64,000 nt of DNA. Origin: Microbulbifer elongatus. GTDB lineage: Bacteria > Pseudomonadota > Gammaproteobacteria > Pseudomonadales > Cellvibrionaceae. The stretch covers positions 2,341,501 to 2,405,500 of the forward strand of contig NZ_CP088953.1 in the NCBI RefSeq assembly GCF_021165935.1, given 5' to 3'. The position numbers and the translations under genes were made by a program. Under the pieces are notes generated by a model that worked only from the letters and a program-made list of their open reading frames with translations, did no database searches and was not told the DNA's origin. Positions 16,587 to 26,200 of the stretch are shown piece by piece. Each line of letters opens with the position of its first letter. Position 1 is the stretch's first letter.

Positions 16587-16816
16587 TCGCCTGATTCAAT
16601 TTAGCATATCAAGTGATTGAGCCGAGCGAGGGTGCGGCTATCCTGAGAGCTGATATTCCTTTGAAACAAGCAATTACTCCTCGTTCCACTTTATTGATCA
16701 TCCTCGTTGGATAAATTTTGCACTCTATAGGTGCGCGGTTCTAGCGCTATCGCGCCGATTCCGGAAATCGAGTTTCTTTGCTGGATCTGATAAAGCAACT
16801 TTTCTTCTGTGAATTT

Positions 16817-17137
16817 CCGGTTAGCTGATCGCCGGTTTTCACATCGTTAAATACTTCTTACTGGTCTGCCACGCTTCAGCGATTTCCATCGCCACGGCAG
16901 ACACCACCGTAGGCCTCTACACCCCTCTGAGCGCTCATAGGCAGCGGCACCCAAGTACTGCTCTCGCTCTATCAGCATCAGTTCGTTGAGCAGCACTTTG
17001 AGGGCCGACGCCAGGCCATCAAATCCTTGCTCTGACAGGATTTCAGCGACAACGGTAATTGCGGTATTCTCATTGTCGCAGGTCAAGGTCAGTTCCTTTT
17101 GAGGCTGACCTTGTTTGGCGACAATCAGTCTAACCGT
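16817..17137 (-). mobile_element. Internally deleted IS256-family element
   Basis: A remnant of about 320 bases. Its ends are imperfect inverted repeats: 16817-16833 reads CCGGTTAGCTGATCGCC, and the complement of 17117-17137 reads ACGGTTAGACTGATTGTCGCC. Inside, the start and end of an IS256-type transposase are joined with the whole catalytic middle missing. It cannot move by itself but might have been mobilised in trans. I could not identify a target-site duplication. Confidence 0.7.
16839..17086 (-). pseudogene. IS256-family transposase, N- and C-termini only
   Basis: From 17086 the minus strand reads the family N-terminus (NENTAITVVAEILSEQ, GLASALKVLLNELMLIERE, LGAAAYERSE). After about 55 residues the reading jumps, in another frame, to the family C-terminus VSAVAMEIAEAWQTSKKYL with its stop at 16839. 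About 300 residues including the DDE catalytic core are absent. Confidence 0.8.
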
Positions 17138-17260
17138 GGCCTGGTCCTAAATCATGTGCAGGCGAATATATAGAAGGGATGGTGCACGACCTACTAGAGT
17201 GATAATTGAGGTTTATTTATTTCCGTCGATTTTAGTCAGTTCTTCTAGGGTTTTTAATGG

Positions 17261-18319
17261 ATGAAAAGTTTTACTGAGGCAAAATGGTGGTCGATTGCGT
17301 GCGTAATTGGTTTCGTACTGGTTTTATATTGTGGATGGAGGATGAGTGGAGCGATCGATGGTGGCCAGTGGGGTTGGGGGGCGGGGAAAGAGCCTGATCT
17401 TACTGGTGATCAGCAGAATGTGAATGCTGGTTATTCAGCAGTTCGTGATCGTGAGAGCAGCCTGTTGAATGCAGCTTCTGAAGCGGTCAACTTCGTGCCA
17501 ACGGAAAATAATGGTTTAACCGGTCCCCCCGCCGATGTTTACGGACAGGATCTCGGGACAAAAAGTGATGAGGAAGATTGGTGCAGTTTGAGTGAGCTTT
17601 CCGAACAGTCACAGGCAGATGTTAGTGCGGAATTGGATGAGTGGAGACGAGGCCTAGGCTACGACGCCATTGGTACGCAAAATAGGCCAAACTCTATGAA
17701 TTATCAAGATTATAATTTATCGACTTTACGCTCTTTGGCCGGCCAGGGCGACTTCTATGCGATATATCAACTTTTAGAACGCCCGGAAGTTACCCAAGAA
17801 GAAAAGAAATCTTTAGCTCATGAAGCACTAGTTTACGGTGCGACGACTACGATCGCTCAGTATGCAGCGGCTCCAAATCCTGAGCTTTCTAGGTTGATTA
17901 AGGCGGGGAAACCTGAAGCCGCAAAACAACTTTTGATAGAAGAGCTAGCTTGGGGAGAGTATGCAGCGATTCGGGGCGATTATACCGTGTTCGGTACAAC
18001 AGTGAGGAGCTACCAGAACCGTTTGAAGTTATTTGGCGATGCTGTACGGTTATCTAATGAGGACCTTAAAACGATTTCTGCTATGGCGCATGAGAATGTC
18101 GAAAGCATCAACGCTGAGCGTACCGCCCGCGGGCTGGGGGAATTGAGTTTGTCTCCCCCAAAGAGCGCTAAAAAAATGTTTGAACGAAAGGTTGGCTCCA
18201 TATTAAGCGGTGGTTACGATCTCAATTATGGTCGCCAATTCCTGCAGGCTAACTCGTGTGTCGAAAGGCATCTTGAATTTTTTACTCGACTCAAAAAAAG
18301 TGGAGAAACTGGTGGTTAA
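17261..18319 (+). CDS. Orphan membrane-anchored protein, possibly with Sel1-like repeats
   Basis: A protein of 352 aa in an AT-richer stretch. A single membrane anchor (WWSIACVIGFVLVLYCGWRM, residues 9-28) is followed by a low-complexity linker and a helical region. Segments STLRSLAGQGDFYAIYQLLE near residue 153 and HEALVYGATTTIAQYAAAP near 184 resemble degenerate Sel1/TPR-like repeats, but this is a weak impression. I do not recognise the family. The start codon lies about 10 bases after TAGGG. It is flanked by IS256 and IS66 remnants and differs in base composition from its neighbours, which suggests it was acquired. Confidence 0.6.
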   Translation: MKSFTEAKWWSIACVIGFVLVLYCGWRMSGAIDGGQWGWGAGKEPDLTGDQQNVNAGYSAVRDRESSLLNAASEAVNFVPTENNGLTGPPADVYGQDLGTKSDEEDWCSLSELSEQSQADVSAELDEWRRGLGYDAIGTQNRPNSMNYQDYNLSTLRSLAGQGDFYAIYQLLERPEVTQEEKKSLAHEALVYGATTTIAQYAAAPNPELSRLIKAGKPEAAKQLLIEELAWGEYAAIRGDYTVFGTTVRSYQNRLKLFGDAVRLSNEDLKTISAMAHENVESINAERTARGLGELSLSPPKSAKKMFERKVGSILSGGYDLNYGRQFLQANSCVERHLEFFTRLKKSGETGG

Positions 18320-18509
18320 GCCGGATACTTCGCGAGAAGTAGGGGTGTCAGTAGGGGGAAGCCAGCGTAAGAGAGTTGTATTTCAAACTAGCTAGACAGA
18401 CTTTGCGTTCTATCTCTTTCAGGCTGGCTATTTTGGCAACAGGTTTACTGTGGGGGAGGTTGTTGAAGCGGCCTCAGCCATCTGTTGTATAGTAGCTGGC
18501 TGGTGCTGG
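18320..18509. other. Non-coding stretch within the island
   Basis: No gene, repeat or RNA signal is recognised between the orphan gene and the queF fragment. Confidence 0.4.
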
Positions 18510-18590
18510 TCAGCCCGCTAGATCGCAGCCTTTCGCGAGCAACGAGGGGGTTCACGAGTACTGCAGGAAGCGTATCAATTGCGACCTGAA
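18510..18590 (+). pseudogene. Decayed queF 3' fragment
   Basis: Bases 18529-18588 parallel 16399-16458 inside intact queF. The first 13 bases (cctttcgcgagca) are identical, and after a one-base insertion the frame reads VHEYCRKRINCDL, matching FHEHCVERIYCDL of QueF. Upstream codons (IAAFRE against YIISFRE) continue the similarity with an in-frame stop. The fragment is too diverged to be a recent duplication and more likely comes from another queF allele. Confidence 0.65.
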
Positions 18591-18630
18591 AAATTGACGA
18601 AGTTTGGTGTGCGATCAGTCTTCTCCACCC

Positions 18631-19019
18631 TCAACATGGCGCCTGCGTCCAGGTATTCCAAGCGTGAGTAGCCACAATGGCTTTGACCGTTTCAGCTCGC
18701 GGTAGGCATTTGTGCGTAGCAACCAGATGAACGGAAGGCGTAAGGCCATGTAGCTCTGCCGTTTCTATCAGGCCGTATAGTGCGGCACTGCCTTTATCCC
18801 TGTTCGGGGGTGGGTTCTCACTGAATAGTTAGTTCTTGCGGCTGAGTGGGCTTTGCTTGGCGATTTCAATTTACTTTTGCCGTTCTTGTCTTTATCGCCA
18901 CTGGCCTTTTGTGTTTCGCTAAATTTTCGTCGTACATGCTGTGCCCAGCAACCGAGATGGATGGTCGTATTGCCACAGCTCACATCATGGTACCCGCCGT
19001 TTTCCCGGCCGTTTTGCAC
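18631..19019 (-). pseudogene. IS66-family transposase C-terminal remnant
   Basis: On the minus strand, TIHLGCWAQHVRRKFSETQKASGDK near 18920 matches the IS66 TnpC motif GCWAHARRKF. Then, in a shifted frame, LYGLIETAELHGLTP and LPRAETVKAIVATHAWNTW (18640-18780) match the family C-terminus. At least two frameshifts and a large internal loss make it non-functional. Confidence 0.75.
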
Positions 19020-19043
19020 GGCAATAAGGGGCGCACTGCCCCC

Positions 19044-20438
19044 TTAAATGATGGTTTTGCTTTTCAGCTGCGACTGCGCCTTCTGTAGCGCCTTCAGCAC
19101 TTTTTCTTTGTCGTAGTTGCGAATCTTCTCGAGGTCCAGGTGCATGGCAAAGCCCGGAGCATGCTCCTCTAGGTAGCTCTGCTGGCCACCGAGGTTTTTG
19201 CGCAGGTCGGATACCGAATACACCTTCACCGGGGTGCTGAAGCCTTTCACCGTAATGTGGCCTTTATCCCGGCACATCACGGTCTGCTTGATCATTGCCC
19301 AGGTCTCATGGCTGATCAGAATCTCCCCTGGCTCGGCGGCGCTTTCAAGGCGCGCTGCCAGGTTTACGTGTGTGCCCATGACCGTGTAGGTTTGGTGATC
19401 GGCGGTACCGAAAACACCCACGGTGCAGTAGCCGGTATTGATACCCATGCGAATCTGCAGGGGGTGGGAGATGCCCTGGTCGTACCACTCCTGCATCATC
19501 TCCCGCACCCGCTTGCGCATGGCCAGCGCCATGGCCACACAGCGCAGGGCGTCGGATTTTGGCCCTTTGCTCTGGTCGTCTCCGAACACCACCATTACCG
19601 CATCGCCGATGAACTTATCGATGGTGCCGCCGTAATGGGCGACGATGCGCGACATCTCGGTCAAATAGCTGTTCAGCAGGCGGGTGAGGGTTTCCGCTTC
19701 CATCTCCTCGGTCAGCTGACTGAAATCCTTGATGTCAGAAAAGAACACTGTGAGCAGCTTGCGCTCGGTGACAATCTCTTTTTCCTTGCCGGTGGTTACC
19801 GCGCGCCACAGGCGCTTGGGGAGGTAGCGGGAAAGCTTGTAGCTGGCGAGGTTGGCGATGCGCTGCTCTTTCTGCAGCTGCTCGTTATCGCGCTTTAGGG
19901 TGGAGATCTGCTTGAACATGTAAAAGGCATGACAGCAGAAGTAGGTGAATACGCCGATCAGGCTGGCGGCGCTGATATTCAGGTCTGCGTTTACCACCAG
20001 CGCCGGGCGGTGTATCAGGTAGCCAACCCCCACGCCGAGTAACATGGCGGTATTGTGCTCGAACCAGCTGCGCCCACCCCCTAGTGTCAGTGCGTTGAAC
20101 TGCACCATGGTCAGGAACAGCAGACTCGGCAACAGGCTGAAATTGGAAAGCGCCATGGCCATGCCGACCAGCAGTGCGTCGGTAAACGATAACCAGCGGT
20201 GTACCTCGGCCTGGTTCTCGGGAATCGCGCGGCGGCTGATTTGGTAGGCGATGGGAATATAGGCGAGCAGTATGATCGCCATGCCCAGTGGGAGAAGGGC
20301 ACTCTGCGTGAATAAGGATGACCAGGAGATACTGTTCAGTAGCGTGCCGGAGGCCGCAAAACAGATCAGAGCGCGAAAATACAGCGGGTACCGGGAATCG
20401 GATATTGCGCTGTTGGTTTCTTCAGGCTGGTTCTGCAT
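19044..20438 (-). CDS. cyaB: Class III adenylate cyclase with MASE2-like membrane domain (CyaB-like)
   Basis: A protein of 464 aa, almost the length of Pseudomonas CyaB (463). Residues 18-185 form a multi-helix membrane sensor of MASE2 type. A coiled linker leads to the cyclase homology domain: FFSDIKDFSQLTE near 232 (first metal Asp), GGTIDKFIGDAVMVVFG near 272 (second metal Asp and the adenine-selecting Lys), and TYTVMGTHVNLAARLES near 352 (transition-state Asn and Arg). The catalytic set is complete, so it should make cAMP at the inner membrane, probably for Vfr/CRP-type signalling. Other class III cyclases cannot be excluded from sequence alone. Confidence 0.85.
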   Translation of the reverse strand: MQNQPEETNSAISDSRYPLYFRALICFAASGTLLNSISWSSLFTQSALLPLGMAIILLAYIPIAYQISRRAIPENQAEVHRWLSFTDALLVGMAMALSNFSLLPSLLFLTMVQFNALTLGGGRSWFEHNTAMLLGVGVGYLIHRPALVVNADLNISAASLIGVFTYFCCHAFYMFKQISTLKRDNEQLQKEQRIANLASYKLSRYLPKRLWRAVTTGKEKEIVTERKLLTVFFSDIKDFSQLTEEMEAETLTRLLNSYLTEMSRIVAHYGGTIDKFIGDAVMVVFGDDQSKGPKSDALRCVAMALAMRKRVREMMQEWYDQGISHPLQIRMGINTGYCTVGVFGTADHQTYTVMGTHVNLAARLESAAEPGEILISHETWAMIKQTVMCRDKGHITVKGFSTPVKVYSVSDLRKNLGGQQSYLEEHAPGFAMHLDLEKIRNYDKEKVLKALQKAQSQLKSKTII

Positions 20439-20808
20439 GAACGCTGGGTCTTATCAAAGCTTTGCTGCAACAATCGGGTCGGTTGTAACCACGCTGCAGG
20501 TGTTAAATGGGCGCTTGTTGTTTTCTTCTCGTCCGCATCGGTGTCGGCTGCCAGTGCGCATTGACTAGTTTTTAGTCGACAGCATCTTGTTGATCGTTGT
20601 TGCTGTTGCAAATGCGTGGCATGGGTCACTGACAGGCGCAAAGTTTACCCTTATCCGAAGGTGAAAGCGACGCTAATTGACCATCCGGCCGTAGTCTGGA
20701 CGGTCGTGCAAGATAGTTTTTATTGGCCAGTAAGATAGAATCGCCGGTCTGCTGAGGCAGGCCCGGGCAACGGCCTGTTCAGATGAAGGCAAATAACAGG
20801 AGGCATAT
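20439..20808. other. Divergent intergenic region
   Basis: About 370 bases separate the cyclase from the nitroreductase. A small hairpin (gactagtttttagtc near 20562-20576) is visible. No strong consensus promoter, operator or gene is recognised. Confidence 0.4.
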
Positions 20809-21369
20809 ATGGACGCGTTGGATGCACTGCACAACCGGGTTTCGATTGGGGTATTGACGGAGCCCGCCCCCGAGGGCGCCCAGCGAGAAAATATCTTCCG
20901 CTCGGCCCTGCGTGCTGCCGATCACGGCAACCTCCGTCCCTGGCGGTTTCTGGTGGTGGAGGGCAGTGCACGGCACCGGCTGGGGGATATCTACCTGGCG
21001 GCCAGTGCGGATCAGGAAGACCTGAGCGAGGCCCAGAAAGACCGTATCCGCGCCATGCCACTTCGTGCCCCACTGGTCATCGTCGCCATTACGCGCCTCC
21101 AGGATCACCCCAAAGTGCCTTTCAACGAACAGCGCATGTCCACCGCGGGAGCGGTACAGGCGATGATCACTGCGGCATTTGCTCAAAATGTGGGCGCTTA
21201 CTGGCGCACCGGCGCACTTGCGGAAAACCAGCAGGTGGCCAACGCCCTGGGGTTGGCAGACAACGAAGAGATCAGCGGTTTCATCTACATGGGTACCCCT
21301 GCCAAGCCCCCACGCCCCGCCCCGGACCTCGCCATAGAGGACTTCTTCGCTGACTGGAGCGGTGAGTAA
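20809..21369 (+). CDS. Nitroreductase family protein, YdjA-like
   Basis: A protein of 186 aa, the size of E. coli YdjA (183). The pattern RSALRAADHGNLRPWRFLVVEG near residue 30 is the FMN-binding site, APLVIVAITRLQDHPKVP near 84 matches the family, and GAYWRTGALAENQQVANALGL near 135 forms the C-terminal part. It should be an FMN-dependent NAD(P)H oxidoreductase of unknown natural substrate. A strong CAGGAGG lies five bases before the ATG. tRNA-Ser follows 121 bases later. Confidence 0.85.
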   Translation: MDALDALHNRVSIGVLTEPAPEGAQRENIFRSALRAADHGNLRPWRFLVVEGSARHRLGDIYLAASADQEDLSEAQKDRIRAMPLRAPLVIVAITRLQDHPKVPFNEQRMSTAGAVQAMITAAFAQNVGAYWRTGALAENQQVANALGLADNEEISGFIYMGTPAKPPRPAPDLAIEDFFADWSGE

Positions 21370-21490
21370 GGTAGCAAAGCGAATGGCTCGGCGGCATTTT
21401 TTCCCAAATACACTTGCACCGGCCGCCGCCATTCTGTAAAGTGCGCGCTCGCTGATCGGGGCGCTATGTTACTGATTAGCAAGACAATTT

Positions 21491-21578
21491 GGTGAGGTGT
21501 CCGAGTGGCCGAAGGAGCACGCCTGGAAAGTGTGTATGTCGAAAGGCATCGAGGGTTCGAATCCCTCCCTCACCGCCA
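21491..21578 (+). tRNA. tRNA-Ser(GGA)
   Basis: An 88-nt type II tRNA with a long variable arm and encoded CCA. Acceptor GGTGAGG pairs with CCTCACC, and the anticodon loop is CTGGAAA (GGA). Confidence 0.95.
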
Positions 21579-21630
21579 TATACAAAAAAAGCCCCATGCG
21601 AAAGCATAGGGCTTTTTTTGTATATGGCGG
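21573..21630 (+). terminator. Long palindromic terminator fused to the tRNA-Ser 3' end
   Basis: A 27-bp stem (21573-21599 with 21604-21630, one mismatch) is closed by a GAAA tetraloop. The core (agcccc/ggggct-like with flanking A and T runs) is a normal terminator, but the arms extend outwards until they include the last six bases of the tRNA. Confidence 0.8.
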
Positions 21631-21912
21631 TGCAACGCCCCGAGCGCTGCTTGAGAGTCCGCGCGTAGCGCCGGAGACCAGCGAGGCAGCGAAGCGAATC
21701 CCTCCCTCCGGTTCGATTAACTCCTGCCAGCCTTGATCCCCATCCCGTCCATCCCGTAAACACAGTCATACCCGCCTGAGCAACATTCGTCAGCGTTATT
21801 CATCGCGGCCGCAGGCCCGAAACTTGCTTGCTCTTCTCTGCGAAGGTGACACTGTTTGCGAAAGCCAGTAGAACATCACCGAAAATATCTATAACCAGAC
21901 TCCAGGGGAACC
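21631..21912. other. Intergenic region with a tRNA-Ser echo
   Basis: Bases 21695-21708 repeat 14 bases of the tRNA-Ser T arm (21558-21571) exactly, in direct orientation. No gene is seen before the amidohydrolase start at 21913. Confidence 0.5.
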
Positions 21913-23190
21913 ATGGCACTCTTTCACTATTTTCGTTGTTCAGTTATTTGTCTAAGCCTGTTTTCCACCCCTGCTCTTGGCATGACCCACATCACCGCCG
22001 ATCGCATGATCGACGTGGAAACCGGCGAGGTGATAGAGGCCCCGGTGATCTCCGTCGATGGCAATCGCATTGCCTCTGTTACCGCCAATGGCGAAGTCCC
22101 TGAAGATGCCATCCGCCTGCCGGGCGCTACCCTGATCCCGGGCCTGATGGACATGCACGTCCACCTCACCGGCGATGCGCACACCCACGGTTACCGTCGC
22201 CTCGCGGTCTCCGCTATGCGCTCTGCGCTCACTGGCGCCAAGAACGCGCGCATTTCTCTGGAGTCCGGCTTCACCACAATGCGCAACCTGGGCGCCCCGG
22301 GTTTCGCCGACGTGGCTTTGCGAGATGCGATCAATGCTGGCGATATTCCCGGCCCGCGTCTATTCGTGTCCGGCCCCGCAATCGGTATCACCGGCGGTCA
22401 CTGCGATAACAATCTGCTGCCCATCGCATACAAAGCCAAAGGCGGCGGTGTGGCGGATGGCCCCTGGGCGGTGCGTGCCAAGGTACGGGAAAATTTCAAA
22501 TACGGCGCAGACCTGATCAAGCTTTGCGCCACCGGTGGGGTAATGTCTAAGGGGACGGAACCGGGGGCGCAGCAGCTGGCCCTGGAGGAAATGCAGGCGG
22601 CGGTGACCGAAGCGCACAACCGGGGTACTACTGTGGCGGCCCATGCCCATGGCACTGCCGGAATCAACGCGGCGATTCGTGCGGGTGTCGATTCGGTGGA
22701 GCACGCCAGCTTCCTGGATAAAGAAGCCATCCGCCTGGCGAAGAAGCAAGGCACCGTCCTGTCGATGGATATTTATGTCACTGAGTACATTCTGTCCGAA
22801 GGCGAAAAGGCCGGTATCCTGCCGGAAAGCCTGGAAAAGGAGCGTCGCGTTGGTGGCCGGCAACGGGAGAGCTTCCGCGCGGCGGTAGATGCCGGAGTAA
22901 AAATGGTGTTTGGTTCCGATGCCGCCGTTTATCCCCATGGCCAGAACGCGCGACAGTTTTCCCGCATGGTGACATTCGGTATGACGCCACTGCAAGCTTT
23001 GCAGGCCTCCACGATCAATGCGGCACAGCTGCTGGGTAAGCAGAATGAACTTGGCAGTATAAGGGAAGGCAAATTGGCGGACCTCGTTGCGGTGCCCGGG
23101 AATCCGCTGGAGGATATTTCCGTATTGGAGCGCGTGCAGTTTGTCATGAAAGATGGTGAAGTGTTCAAGAACTCCTCGGAAAATTTCTGA
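21913..23190 (+). CDS. Secreted metal-dependent amidohydrolase (Xaa-Pro dipeptidase/imidazolonepropionase-like)
   Basis: A protein of 425 aa with a signal peptide (CSVICLSLFSTPALG, residues 9-23). The amidohydrolase metal ligands are present: HVH in GLMDMHVHLTG near residue 82, Lys in ADLIKLCATGGVMSKG near 198, His in VAAHAHGT near 238, His in SVEHASFL near 259 and Asp in MVFGSDAAV near 335. This is the subtype-III binuclear TIM barrel seen in periplasmic Xaa-Pro dipeptidases and related peptide hydrolases. The precise substrate is unknown. A bidirectional terminator follows. Confidence 0.85.
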   Translation: MALFHYFRCSVICLSLFSTPALGMTHITADRMIDVETGEVIEAPVISVDGNRIASVTANGEVPEDAIRLPGATLIPGLMDMHVHLTGDAHTHGYRRLAVSAMRSALTGAKNARISLESGFTTMRNLGAPGFADVALRDAINAGDIPGPRLFVSGPAIGITGGHCDNNLLPIAYKAKGGGVADGPWAVRAKVRENFKYGADLIKLCATGGVMSKGTEPGAQQLALEEMQAAVTEAHNRGTTVAAHAHGTAGINAAIRAGVDSVEHASFLDKEAIRLAKKQGTVLSMDIYVTEYILSEGEKAGILPESLEKERRVGGRQRESFRAAVDAGVKMVFGSDAAVYPHGQNARQFSRMVTFGMTPLQALQASTINAAQLLGKQNELGSIREGKLADLVAVPGNPLEDISVLERVQFVMKDGEVFKNSSENF

Positions 23191-23202
23191 ACCCGACAAA
23201 TG

Positions 23203-23240
23203 GAAAAGGCCCGAGGATAAAAATCCGCGGGCCTTTTCAG
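23203..23240. terminator. Bidirectional terminator
   Basis: An 11-bp stem (23203-23213 with 23228-23238), flanked by A on the left arm and TTTT within the right arm. It lies between the convergent amidohydrolase and RND genes. Confidence 0.8.
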
Positions 23241-23260
23241 ACTTGGTCGGGTCGCGTTCA

Positions 23261-26200
23261 TTATTGAGGCAGTGAATTCTCCGAATGCGCGGCTTGCGAA
23301 CCGCCCCCCAGCCCGCCAATCAGCTTCTGCTTGCCACGCGCCGCAAAGCGGCTGATATCCACTCCCACGCCATACAACGCCGGCACCAGCAGCAGCGTCA
23401 CAAAGAAGGCGACAAACACCCCAAACGCCAGCGCCACCACAATCGGCTGCAGAAAGGCGGCCTGAATGCTTCGTTCCAGCATCATCGGCAGTAGGCCCAC
23501 AATGGTGGTTACTGTGGTCAGCAGAATAGGGCGGAAGCGCGCAACGCCGGCTTCGACAACGGCCTTGAGCGGTGCCATGCCTTTTTCCCGCAGGCGGTTG
23601 CAGTGGTCCATCAATACCAGGTTGTCATTGACCACCACACCGGCTGCGGCGGCGATACCGAAGTAGCTGAAAATCGCCATGGTCATGCCCATCACACCGT
23701 GGCCGAGTATCGCGCCGACGAAGGCAAACGGAATGGCGATCAGGATCAGGATCGGCTGGAAGTAGCTGCGGAACGCCACCGCCAGCAGGCTGTACATGGC
23801 GAAGAAGGCCATGGTGTACAACCCGAGTACTTCGGCAATAAAGCGCTTCTCGCCTTCTGCCTGACCCACGGCGCCGCGCACGATACCCGGGTAGCGCTGT
23901 TCCCACTCCGGGAAAAAGTTTTCTTCCAGGTCTTTCATGATGTCTCCGCGCACATCGTCTTTCAGATCTGCCATTACCCGTGCTGCGCGGTTGCCGTTCC
24001 AGCGCTGAATGCGCTTGATACCGGGAGCATATTCCAGGTCGGCAATGGCGAGTAGCGGAACCTCGCGGCCATCACTGGTGCGCACGCGAAAATCCTTCAG
24101 GCTGTCGATGGAGCGGCGCGATTCCAGCGGGTAGCGCACCATGACTTTTACATCCTGGCCGCCCCGGGGCAGGCGTTGTACTTCTTCTCCAAAATACGCC
24201 TGCCGGACCTGGCGGTTTACTTCCGCCAGGGTCAGGCCAAGTTTGGTGGCGCCGGGTTTCAGGTCGATGCGGATTTCTTCCGACGCGCCCTCCAGATTGT
24301 TGCGTACATCGTAGAGGCTTTCGTATGTGCGCAGCTGAGACTCCAGGTCGGATGTGGCTTCGCGCAAGATGTCCAGATCCGGGTGGCGGATGGAAAGCTC
24401 GAAGCCGGGACCATTGTTATTGGACGTGTACTGAACCGATACCTCCTTCGCGTCCGGCACGTCGCCGAGCAATTCCCGCAGGCGCAGCGCAGCATCTTTC
24501 GCCGACATTTCGCGGGTTTCCGGCGGTGCCAGTTGCACGATGGCTATTACGCTGTCGCGGCGGGAGCGGGTGTACCAGTTCTCGATCAGAGCGCCTTCGC
24601 CATTTGTTCGCTGGTTCACTTCTTTTTCAAGGTGCTTTTCTGCATCCTGAAGCTGCGCCAAAACTTCCAGTGCCCGGCTGTAAGGCGCGCCCTCTGGCAT
24701 GACCACGTTGACAATAATCTGATCGGATTCAATATCCGGCATAAAGCTCTTTTTCACCCAGCCACTGCCAAAGGCGCCGAAACCGATCATCATCACGGCG
24801 ACAAAAATACTGACGGTGAGGTAGCGTCGCTCGACCGCCCACTGGCCGGCACGGCGATAATGATTTTGTGCAAAGTACACGATACCGTTGGCGATACGTT
24901 GCTGAATACGCCCAAAGCGCCCGGGGTTTGTCTGCGGCTTCAGGTTGTTCAGATGCGCCGGCAGAATAAACAGGGATTCAATCAGGGAGAACAGCAGAGC
25001 CAGAATCACTACCCAGGTGATATGCCGGGTAAACTCACTGGTGGATCCGCTGATAAAAATCCACGGCAGGAAGGCGAGGATGGTGGTCAGTACGGCAAAG
25101 ATAACCGGCTTGGCCACCAGTTGTGTGCCCAGTACCGCCGCGCTCAGGCTGCCACCAGACTTCTGGTGTTCGGGATTGTGAGACTCGCTGTGAATGCTTT
25201 CGCCCACCACAATCGCGTCGTCCACCACAATGCCGAGTACCAGCAGGAAGGCGAAGGTCGACAGCATATTCAGGGATACACCCACGGTGGGCAGTAGCAC
25301 AAAGGCACCCGCGTAGGCGGTACCAATGCCTACCGATACCCAGAAGGCGACTTTGGGGCGCAGGCTGAAAATGAGTACCAGCAGTACCAGCAGCAATCCC
25401 ATAAAGGCAGAGCTGCTGATGGTCTCCATACGTCCCTTGAAGTCCTCTGCATTGTCGGTCCACAGAGTGAGTTCCGCACCGGCGGGCAGGGTCTCGCGGC
25501 GCTCGGCAATCCATTTGCGAATCGAGTCCGAGGCGGTGACGATATCCATGGTCTCGGTGCTCATGACCTGCAGTAACACGGCCGGCTCACCATTGAGGGT
25601 GGCGAGGATTTCGTTGTCTTCAAAGCCGTCGACCACTTTCGCCACATCGCCCACGCGGATGGTGCCGCCGTCGGCGGTCTGGCGCACGATGATATTGGCA
25701 AACTCCTGCTCACTGTCCGCCTGGTTGCGCACTTTCAGCTGGTAGTTGCCTACTTCGGTACGCACGGTACCTGCGGACTGGTTGATCGAGTTTGCGCGAA
25801 TGGCATCCGCCAGTTCCTGAAAGGTCATCCCGTAGCGGCGCAGCGCCTGTTCACTTACCTCGATGGATACTTCTTCCATACGTGTACCGAATAGTTCCAC
25901 CACAGAGATCGCGGGCAGGGTGGCGACTTCGCGGCGCAGCTGTTCGGCGAGGCGCTTCAGCTCGCGCTCACCCAGATCGCCGTGCACCGCCACGCGAATA
26001 AACTCGTTGCGGTTAACCCACTGGTGTACCTGCGGTGGCTCGATATCGCGAGGGAAAGACGAAATTCCATCGACACGGATTTTTACATCGTTCATGAAAC
26101 GGGAAAAATCCACGGTGGTTTCCGCGAGAATATACACCTCACCGAACCCCTCGGAAGAGGTGGAGCGCACCCAGTCAATATTGTCCAGGTCACTGACCGC

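Noticed and set aside
21476..21769. Minus-strand frame containing GGIRTLDAFRHTHFPGVLLRPLGHLT
   Set aside because: This is the well-known spurious translation of the complement of tRNA-Ser.
24176..25297. Plus-strand open frame of 373 codons inside the RND pump
   Set aside because: It is the antisense shadow of a GC-rich pump gene, with a composition typical of such shadows.
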